Source: Mesorhizobium onobrychidis (GTDB lineage: Bacteria; Pseudomonadota; Alphaproteobacteria; Rhizobiales; Rhizobiaceae). Taken from it: a stretch of DNA of 64,000 nt. The notes under the pieces are model-generated. The model was not told where the DNA came from and searched no databases. It saw only the letters and a list, made by a program, of their open reading frames with translations. The position numbers were made by a program, and so were the translations under genes. Location: contig NZ_CP062230.1 in NCBI RefSeq assembly GCF_024707545.1, positions 124,001 through 188,000 of the forward strand. Direction: 5' to 3'. Shown here piece by piece: positions 51,618 through 62,400 of the stretch (the first letter of the stretch is position 1; each line of letters starts with the position of its first letter).

Positions 51618-53054
51618 TCAAGCCGCAATAATCGCCTTCAGGCTTTCCAACGTTGGAACATCGTCGTCGAAATCCCCATGCGAGGTTGAAGTGCTCGTGA
51701 GCCCCCCCACGGTGTCGTCCGTAACTGAAAGGACTCTGTGATTGCTTCCCTCAGCGCTTAGCCACGTTGCAATTTCCACGAGGTCAGCCGCGCCGTACGG
51801 CGGTTGTCCCGTAAGATGCCGCGCAAGGCCTGCCAGCGGAGCGTCGGCCTCCCCCTCCAGCACCCCGGAAATGAAATACAGCAGGGAGCGCGTGTAGACG
51901 CCGGGCACGAGTTGATCCTTGACTTCAAACGCATCCGCCATGGTGAACATGCGGAACGCCGCGTAGCGCTCGGGCTGGGAAACAATCTCCTGGAGAAACA
52001 GCCCGGTCGTACATGCGGGTGCGAGGAATATGACGTTTCGAATCGATATTGTGACGTGACGTTGCGCCGCCGCGCGGAACATATGGCAGATGGCAATTGC
52101 GCCGGCGCTGTGGCCGACGACGTCGACCGTCAGTTCTGAATGGGCCGCCTGGTACGCGGCAAGCTTGTCGAGAAAATATGCCCCAACATGTGAGTCTTCG
52201 TTGATCGGAGTCTGGTTGGCGGCCCACATTCCAGCACCGACATCTTTCATGCCGGACCAGACCCATGCGCCGAAATCAGCGAGGTAAAGCTCACGCAAGA
52301 CTTCTTCCACCACAGTTGGATAGAGACCGTGATCGCGTTCGCGCACAAACCGCATGATTGAGGCGTAGGCCACTTTCGCGAGCAGTTTCACGAACACCCC
52401 CAGCTCGAGCAAACCTTTGGCCCGCCCGGTGCCTTGCTGACCGATATCCGGCGCCAGGAACTCCGTTTCGGCCTGACCACTTTCGATGAATTCCGGGAAG
52501 TTGTCAGCCTCGAGCGTCTCCTCGAGGCTCAGCTCAATGTCGCCCCTCTCCGCCTCGACATCAGCCTCCGTCATGAGGCGCGCATTCCCACGTGCTCCTG
52601 GATCGAAACGGTCGAACTTGTCGATGCGTGCAAGCTCCACTTCGATTTCCGACATCGCCATCGCTTCGCCAGGACCCTTGCCTCCGATCCCGCCGCCGAG
52701 CCGTTTCGACACTTCACGCAGGACGTAAGCGACGAGCTTCTGGAACAGCTTTGTCTTGTGAATTCTGGTCAGATTGCGCGTGATTGTTTCCACCAATCCG
52801 GTTTCCCAGATGATGGTCACCGGGTGGCTCCCAGCTGCCTCATAGACAGGCGCAAGCTTGCGGGCGATTGCCAGCCCTGAACCCTCATCGATCAAGCCGC
52901 CATGAAAATGAATCGCGAGCTTGTTACGGGGATCGCGGCTAAGTTGCGCAAAAATGGCGTCAATGTCGGCGGATCGCGTTTGAATGTTTCCGCTACGTCG
53001 AAATGTTCCGCCAGGGCCGACATTTGCGTAGTTAAGCGCGCTGAATGACGCCAC
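51618..53054 (-). CDS. Alpha/beta hydrolase (lipase-like), first gene of protease operon, 478 aa
   Basis: The nucleophile elbow is VDVVGHSAGAI (Ser316), and an early HFHGG at residues 49-53 can form the oxyanion hole. A long insertion (about 100-260) splits strand 1 from the elbow and is rich in acidic and helical sequence (EVELARIDKFDRFDPGARG, then DIELSLEETLEADNFPEF). No signal peptide. A lipase-, esterase- or amidase-type reaction is likely; the substrate is not deducible. It ends 6 bases before the caspase start, so the four genes form one transcription unit. The protein could be the membrane-attacking effector of the system, or the target of its proteases. Confidence 0.8.
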   Translation of the reverse strand: MASFSALNYANVGPGGTFRRSGNIQTRSADIDAIFAQLSRDPRNKLAIHFHGGLIDEGSGLAIARKLAPVYEAAGSHPVTIIWETGLVETITRNLTRIHKTKLFQKLVAYVLREVSKRLGGGIGGKGPGEAMAMSEIEVELARIDKFDRFDPGARGNARLMTEADVEAERGDIELSLEETLEADNFPEFIESGQAETEFLAPDIGQQGTGRAKGLLELGVFVKLLAKVAYASIMRFVRERDHGLYPTVVEEVLRELYLADFGAWVWSGMKDVGAGMWAANQTPINEDSHVGAYFLDKLAAYQAAHSELTVDVVGHSAGAIAICHMFRAAAQRHVTISIRNVIFLAPACTTGLFLQEIVSQPERYAAFRMFTMADAFEVKDQLVPGVYTRSLLYFISGVLEGEADAPLAGLARHLTGQPPYGAADLVEIATWLSAEGSNHRVLSVTDDTVGGLTSTSTSHGDFDDDVPTLESLKAIIAA

Positions 53055-53567
53055 GTTTGCTCACTCCGGAAACGCCGCGCCTGCCGCGGACCATTGTGCA
53101 AGCTTAGATCAGAACAAATCCCCCGGACCAATGAGTGAACAGTAATGCACTCTTTGCGTCCGCTTCACAATGCAGTCACTATTTTAATTTTTGTTATAAT
53201 TTGTCGATGTCTAAATCGTCGAAAGATAGTGCGTCAGAACGTTCCATAACTTAGCTGGCGAATAGCATCGGCCGCGCATCCCAGGGAAAAGCCAACAAAT
53301 ACAATAACGTACCACCATATTATGCTTTCGGCAGGCTACGTCGGCGGGACGCATGAGCGCTTACGAAATGAGCCCGGAGTCTCGATCGCGGCCCGAACGC
53401 GTCAGTTATCTGCCGGTGGACATCAGACGAAGATTGCAGCCGGCTGTCGAGGGACATGTCGATCGCAAGCGCGGCAACTGGAGAAGGTTGGTTTCCAGCG
53501 CCCTTCCCTCTGCCAGTGCAGCCGCGCAACTGGTCTCCAAATCTTGGCGTAGCCGCTGAGACAAACG
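53055..53567. promoter_or_regulatory. Upstream region of the protease operon
   Basis: About 510 bases between the operon and the IS630 element. The part 53160-53240 is markedly AT-rich (runs of A/T on both strands, TATAAT-like ttataattt) and is the most likely operon promoter on the minus strand. The rest shows no gene; one 60-codon frame at 53353-53559 lacks features. Confidence 0.4.
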
Positions 53568-53653
53568 CTAGAGCACGTCCTGTGATCGATGAATCGATTG
53601 TGATGTGACGACGGCGTTCGGTACTGATTCAACATCCACTTCGATGGAGGTGG

Positions 53654-53820
53654 ATGATGGGAAAAGCACTGAGCGGGGATCTTCGGTCGCGGGTCTTGAA
53701 GGCTTCGGAGGAGGGCATGTCGGCGCGGCAAGCGGCGGCGCGGTTCGGCGTGGGAGTGTCCAGCGCGATCCGCTGGATTGCGCGGGCGAAGATCGGTGAA
53801 CTGGGGCCACGCCCGCAGGG
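53654..53820 (+). pseudogene. IS630 transposase, 5' part
   Basis: Starts after GGAGG with KALSGDLRSRVLKASEEG, MSARQAAARFGVGVSSAIRW, an N-terminal helix-turn-helix, and is broken at GPRPQG by the IS21 insertion. Rejoining 53820 with 56163 restores GPRPQGRRRASSLDAHE in frame. Confidence 0.88.
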
Positions 53821-53959
53821 TGTCGATACCGGATCAATACTCCCCAGAAGTGCCGTTTGAATCTTCCCCAGTTTAGCGTTGCCGCCGGTCTTCCGGGGCG
53901 CGCCCCGGAGGACCGGCGGCACGTCATCACCGATACTGCTCTCGATGGTCGAGAGGGGA

Positions 53960-56106
<2,147 letters not shown>

Positions 56107-56157
56107 TTGGGGAATTTTACTTCGGCACTTTTGGGGAAATTTCACCCGGTATTGACA

Positions 56158-56942
56158 CAGGGCCGCCGCCGCGCCTCCAGCCTCGATGCGCATGAAGCCT
56201 TCATCTTCGGGCTGATCGAGGAGCGCAAGGACATCACGCTGAACGAGATGGTGGAGCGGCTCGTCGCCGAGCAGTTGGTGCGGATCAGCCGCAGCGCCTT
56301 GAGCGCCTGGCTTCGCGGCCACGGCTGGACATTCAAAAAAAGTCCGCGCACGCACTGGAGCAGGATCGCCCCGACGTCCTGAAGCGGCGCCGGGACTGGT
56401 TCGACGGCCAGCGCGATTTCGATCCGGCGAAGCTCGTGTTCATCGACGAGACCGGCTTGTCGACCAAGATGGCCCGCTTGCGCGGAAGGGCGCCGCGCGG
56501 CGAGCGCTGCCGGGCCGGCGTGCCGCACGGCCACTGGAAGACCACGACCTTCACCGGAGCGCTGCGGCTGACAGGCATGACCGCCCCCTTCGTCTATGAC
56601 GGCGCCATGAACGGCAACGTCTTCCTCGCTTATGTCGAACAGGTGCTGGTCCCGACGCTCACGCGGGGCGATGTCGTCGTGATGGACAACCTACCGGCGC
56701 ACAAGGCCGCCGGCATTCGCAACGCGATCGAGGCTGCAGGCGCGAGCCTGCTCTACCTGCCGCCCTACAGTCCCGACTTCAATCCCATCGAAAACGCCTT
56801 CGCCAAGCTCAAGGCACTACTGCGGGCAAAGGCCGAAAGGACAATCGCCGCACTGTGGGACACAGTCGGCGCGCTTCTCGACCTCTTTACCCCAGCCGAA
56901 TGCGCCAACTACTTCAAGGCCGCAGGATATGACCCGGATTAA
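56158..56942 (+). pseudogene. IS630 transposase, 3' part with -1 frameshift site
   Basis: Continues from the 5' part as RRRASSLDAHEAFIFGLIEE and WLRGHGWTFKKS. At the run of seven A (56335-56341) the zero frame soon ends, whereas a -1 shift leads to ALEQDRPDVLKRRRDWF and the DDE core (FIDETGLSTKM, VVMDNLPAHKA, PDFNPIENAFAKLK). Many IS630 relatives use such a programmed shift, so this may be normal for the element and not a mutation. The gene is dead because of the IS21 insertion. Confidence 0.85.
56335..56341 (+). promoter_or_regulatory. A7 slippery site for -1 frameshifting in IS630
   Basis: Seven adenines followed by G; slipping back by one base joins the HTH part to the DDE part of the transposase. 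Confidence 0.6.
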
Positions 56943-56954
56943 ACAGGACGTGCT

Positions 56955-58616
56955 CTAGATGCTCCTTTGGCCTCTATCTCTCCCAAAGGCATGCAATACA
57001 AGTCCCGGTCTGGTTCGAACATTGAGGCCGGAAATCTGCCTGACAACGAGTGCGTAGAAGAGGAGGGATGATGCCGATCCAGCCCATCTGCCTCTCGCCA
57101 ATTGCACCAATCCTAGGCCGCCGAACACAAGCGCAATGTATGGATTGTTGAGAATTCGAAGGGCGCCGAAGGCATTCCAGAAATTTTCGGTGGCAGGACC
57201 GAATACATTGCCCTGCGTTGCCCTATAGGCGCCGAGACCGATCAAGCCAATTGCGGCGGCTCTGCTGCGTTCGCCAATCCTGATCGTATCGACATCGATG
57301 TGGCCGAGGGTCAGCGTTCCCGTCTTGTCGAAGCAAACGACCCGCGCTGCCGCAAGCGTCTCGACAGCATCCAGCTTGCGGATCAGAACACCTTCACGAC
57401 GCAGTTTCTCGATGCCAAGAGCAAAGGTGGTCGTCGCCACCATCGGCAGACCTTCAGGGACTGCTGCGACGGCAACAGACATCGCCGAGCGGGCCATCTG
57501 GAGGAGACCGATGCCGCGCAGCCAGCCTAAAGAGAAAAGGACTGCGCAAGTGCCCAATGTCAGCCAGCCGAGCCGCTGTCCGAGGTTCTTGAGCTCCCTT
57601 TGGAGCGGCGTTTCAGGGGCGAAAGTTGCGCCGACCAGCCGCTGTATTCGTCCCGCTTGCGTGAGCGAACCTGTTGCCACCACGATCGCGCGCCCGCCGC
57701 CTCCAGTCACGATAGTTCCGCGATAGATCATGTTTGAACGGGACCCAAGAGGCACGTTCACCCGTTCGATAGCACCCACAGTCTTCTGAATGGGTGGGCT
57801 TTCGCCCGTCAGCAGGGCTTCACTAATTGTTAAAGCCTCCTCATTCAGCAGACGCGCATCGGCCGGAACAACGTCTCCCCGTTGCACCGTAAGAACGTCC
57901 CCGGGAACGATCTGCTGAACTGGGACAGTGGCAATGACGCCTTCGCGCATAATCTGGGCGGTTTGGGGCCCCTTCGCTCCCAAACTTTGGATCGTCCGTT
58001 CCGCACGGCTTTCGGTTTGGTAGCCGATGACGGCATTCAAGCCGACAACTGCGAGAATCACGGCGGCTTCGAATGCGCCGCCGGTGAGAATGGAGACCGA
58101 TGCGGCACCAAGAAGCATCGCGACCGGCAAGCTTTGAAATTGGTCCGCAAGAATGCTCGCGCGCGACCGTGGCTGAATGTTTTCGAGGATGTTGGGGCCG
58201 GTGCTTGCCAACCGCCGCCGAGCTTCATCTCCTGGCAGGCCGGCGTCTGCCGAAGCCTCCAGCTTGAAACACGATTGTTTTGGCGAAAGCGTATGCCACT
58301 CCGGCCCGGCATCGGGCATCTCGCCCGGTGTAATGATCTCACCTCGCAATAAAGCTGCGAGATAGTCGATGATGGAATCAAGGCCTGACGTTGCGTCAAA
58401 TTGGACGACGACATTTCCGGTCAGATCGCTGGCGGTGATGCTGGACACGCCAGGCGCCGCGTGGCCTCCCCGCTCCAGCAGAGTCTTGACTGAAACTGAG
58501 CCTTGCAATCCGCCGATTTTCAGCCTGGCCCGACCCGGGACTGATGTATGGATCCGGGTAATGGACACGGCGCTGCGACTATTGGACGACTCGGGATTCC
58601 CCGACTCGGCATGCAT
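56955..58616 (-). pseudogene. P-type cation ATPase with large internal deletion, 553 aa
   Basis: The N-terminal part carries an HMA-like segment (residues 15-90, TSVPGRARLKIGGLQG), the actuator domain (GDVLTVQRGDVVPADARLL, ALLTGESPP) and the phosphorylation motif FDKTGTLT with Asp430. Ca/Mg-type ATPases of this kind need about 450 further residues with the nucleotide-binding domain and the TGD motif. Here only 123 residues remain, running from LGHIDVDTIRI straight into hydrophobic helices (NPYIALVFGGLGLVQLARG). The nucleotide-binding and hinge regions are lost although the reading frame stays open, so it cannot pump. The IS630 element sits directly against its stop codon. Confidence 0.75.
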
Positions 58617-58719
58617 CGCGCGGTACCCTCGAGCTGACCGTTATATCCAACTCCACCGCGTGGGCTGGCGGGGGCAGAACGACTCTGCCCGCGGTGGATT
58701 CATCTAGACTAAAGAAGAG

Positions 58720-59058
58720 AGTATTTACCCCGGCGTTGCTGGCGTCGCGATAGGCCTTGTAGGGTTTGATGTCGTCGGCCCACACCGATGCGCGGATGAA
58801 GGTTTAGCGGTCGACGTCCTCGCGTGTACCATCCGGCTTTTTGGGCTCCGCAGCGAGCCATGTGCCATAGTCGGGATTGAGCTTGATCAGCCGGCTTGCC
58901 TCTGCTCTGGCTCCCGGCGTGGTTTGCTCCCAGGCCATGGCCGCGATGCGCATATGGCCGCCGTCCCACAAAGCCGCGGCCGGGGCCGACCAGATGGTCA
59001 GAATCATTAAGACAGCAAGCAAATTGCGCATGATCGCCTGCCATTCCAATCCAATCAA
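58720..59058 (-). pseudogene. S1/P1 nuclease gene remnant
   Basis: From 59058 the frame gives a signal peptide (MRNLLAVLMILTIWSAPAAA), then LWDGGHMRIAAMAWEQTTPG, the W..GH opening of zinc-dependent S1/P1 nucleases. An in-frame TAA at about 58806 interrupts it. Reading past the stop gives TFIRASVWADDIKPYKAYRD, again typical of the family. The rest (zinc ligands and more than half of the usual 270 residues) is absent. Confidence 0.65.
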
Positions 59059-59431
59059 AGCACCGAAATGCCAAGGTCACTCAGCTCGGCATCGATGAAA
59101 TATTTTCGATGCCACTGTCGTTGGAGAGGCCGATCGCAACAAGTGGAATTTCGACGTCGGAGCAAAACATTCATACGACGACGCGACACTCGACGATCAC
59201 AAAACCCATATCAACTTTGCAGCGACCGCGTAGCGTCCTCGCCCGATGATGTACATTGACGAGCACGGCATGATCACACGGGGCGGGCCGGCGTGGCCAA
59301 GCAGCTCCACATGCCGGCGACCAAGTGAGCTGACGCTAGGCGTTCGATGCGGATTGGTCCATCGTCATCAAGATCGGCACGGCCGAGTATGCCGCTGTCT
59401 CGGGTCGACGGGCCGCGGCTTGCACCGTCCT
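59059..59431. other. Intergenic gap with an orphan coding fragment
   Basis: The plus-strand frame 59105-59233 reads FDATVVGEADRNKWNFDVGA, then KHSYDDATLDDHKTHINFAATA and stop. It looks like the end of a lost coding sequence, but I cannot name it. Nothing else is supported here. Confidence 0.35.
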
Positions 59432-62400
59432 TCAGATCGGCAAAGGCTCCCTGCACGGTATGTCCGATTCACGTTCCGGTAATTGGCCGCCTCCCGCGCG
59501 ATCAATTTTCACTAACGTCGCGGAATCCGGCGCCAGTGCTGGCAGGTTGCTCGTCGGCCAGACGAACATCGCCTGGCGGCGAATATGACCAATGGCGAGA
59601 TCATCGAGGAGAGCCAGAAATTCGACGCGCTGCGGCAGTGGCGCGGTGGCATGCAACATCACGCGCGCAGTGTTGGCCTTACCCGGAACGACCAGGCTGT
59701 AGACCGCCGGCGGCGGCGCGATGATCGGGCGTGGCACAACCTTGGCCCTGCAGGACAACGTGCGCGTCACGAGCTTGAGGACGGCGGTATTGTTCGGGTC
59801 CGGCTCCTCCCGCTCAAACGAAACCGATACGATAATCTCATCGCCATCGGCGAACGAGACCGGCTGGCCGCTGCGGCGCAACTGGTCAAAAGAGATTCCG
59901 TAGGCGTTGATCTCCTTTATCGAATAGGTTGGGATAAGGGCGTTTTGGTCCTCTGGCGTTACACCCGCGATGGAGAGCGCCTCGACCGGAGCCTCGAATT
60001 TATCGTTCTTGAACGGCTTGCGCTGAAGCTGCACCGAACCGTCAGACCTCGAGCTTGCTTTGAAGCCCCCGGTGGAGGGTTCGATCGCGCCAAACGCGAA
60101 ATACAATGGCGTGTCAGCGCCGTATTCGAAACGATCAAGCGCGAGCTTCCAGAACACACCGGCGTTGTCGCGCTGCGGATCGGACGGGCCGGGTCCGGAG
60201 AGCTCGCGGTCATATGATGGATCGGCGAACACCAGCGTCGACATATCGATGTGCAGGCTGGGCCGCGCCGTCGGGCGAACCGGAAGCCGGAGCGCAATCT
60301 GACGCCGCGTCTCGGGTTCGAGGCTTTTTTTCGTCGAATTCCCGGGCTGCGTCGCCAGATCGAAGATTTTATTTTCGTCGGGAGATCCGATCGATTCGTT
60401 CTCCAGCCCGCATCGCAACTGAAGAACCACTTCAGAGTCGCCATCGACGGCGTCCAGACGCGACCGTGCACCGGTGATATCTCCGGCGTGCAACGTCAGC
60501 CTTATGCCGCCGCCCTTCGGACTTTTCGACCAAAGAGCCTTGTTGAAGGGCACGATGAATCGATCGATCGACAGCGCTGCGTCCAGCCCCGTAAGCCCCT
60601 CGCGCAATAAACCCAATGCGGCGAGAGCCTGCGCAAGCTCACCCTCCTTGCCTGGGGGATAACTCGGCGACGTGAGGTCGAGCGTCATATTGCCCTGCTT
60701 CCAATCGGCCAAAACCGGTCGATTCCAGTCAGGTGTGAGCGGCATGTCCAGCACGCGAATTCGATAGCTCTTCGCGCTCCTGCGCAGCACGCTGGCGACG
60801 CCTTCGAACAGACGGAAGGGTGCGGGGAACCGTCCGTCGACTTCGAGGTCATCGACTTCGACGAATGTACGCCGGCCGTGGCTCTTGACGAACGCCGACG
60901 GCACCCGCGGCAAGGCCGGTCCTCTCGGCGGTCGCAACTGGCGCATCAGCCGCGGTCCCCCGTGCCCGGGACGCCCGTACCGCGCCACATCCGCGCTCAT
61001 GTCTTCCTGTCGCCGGTCTTCCGGCCTGACGTTCTCGGTATTCAAGCCATCGGTAAACATCAGCATGTCGAATTCCGCCTGGATGGCGCCGGGCCGCAAC
61101 CCGAATGTGATGCGCTCCAAATGCGGTGGTATGATCGGAGCCGCTTTGCCCTTAACGACACGCGACAGCACGGTGTGCAGCTCGAGCGCCACCGGCACCA
61201 CCGCACGCGCCTCGGAAGACGTCAAATAGCGCGCGGGCGGGGACACCAGAGGCAAATCGGCCGAGGCAGGCCGGTCAAAGATTATCTTGCGGCCAAGCGT
61301 ATAAAACGGTGGCGAGACCGTATCGATCTCTGCTGCGAGACTGGCGAGCCGGTCGGCGCGTGCCGGCAGGGAAATGCTTGTGGCGCATCCCGACAGGCCC
61401 GAACCATACTCCTTGACGTCGTCGGGATTTTGCGGCTGTGCATCGGGGCTGGGGCCGATATCCTGGAACGGCCAATCCCCACCCATGCCCAGCGCACCCG
61501 AAGCGGCAGCGCGCGTGCCTTGCGCCGTGGGCCAACCCAGCGCCGGAGAGGCATAAAGGCGATCCGAAGGATCGGTCTTGATCGGCAAATCCAGCGCGGA
61601 GTCGTCGAGATCACGCGGGACCTCGATATCGATCCACAATTCCTTCGAGCTGCTCTCGGGTTTCTGGCCCTCGGCTACGACGACGATGGCGACGGCGTCG
61701 TCCACCAGCCGGTCGGCGCGTGCCACCTGTCGCATCCGGCTCAGGGCGACCTGCGTACCCCCCGACGGCTCTGCGATGATCGATTCGCCGGATGGTATTG
61801 TCTCGAATTGGGTGATGTGTCGGTCAATCGCCACCAGCTGACCGTGGAGAGCCAGCAGAAAAGAGGGTTTCTGGTCGGTACCGACGATGTCCGGCAGGAG
61901 CCTGACTCGGGCGATCTTGCCATCGGGCTTCCCCGAGGGCACCACCACCATGACGCGGTCGCCGAGCGCCTCGTTGTCCTTCAAGGTGATATTCCAGAGC
62001 GTGCGCAACGCGAGCAGACTGCGTAACCAAATCGGCCGCTCCTTCAGCGTGGTGCCGCCGCTGAACCGGCGCAGAAACAATTGCTCAGCGGCGGCAAGTG
62101 CCCGGTTCGCATCCGGTTCGATAACATTCTGCGCGACGCGCTTCAGCAGCGCGGCGATCTCGCTGCTACTGTTGCCGACTGCTTGAGCCGGAACGGCCTT
62201 GCGGCCGAGCGGCGTTGGCGATCCGGCCGCCCAGTCGACGTCGGGCGCGTCCCATTCGGCCGTGCCGCTCGCCGGCACCTGATCGAATTCCTTCAGCACA
62301 TCGTGAAGCGTGAACGAATCGTCCACGGCACCCAGCCAGGGAAGCGCGAGGAAAATGCCTTGGGAATCCTTGGTGATGTAACGCGGGCTCGACGGATCAG

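Noticed and set aside
59246..59724. Plus-strand frames at the end of the giant gene
   Set aside because: Short, overlapping, without motifs; the region is largely antisense to the giant gene.
60878..62026. 382-aa open frame on the plus strand
   Set aside because: Antisense to the giant gene; Arg-rich, no ribosome site, no motif. The minus-strand frame is far longer and continues out of the window.
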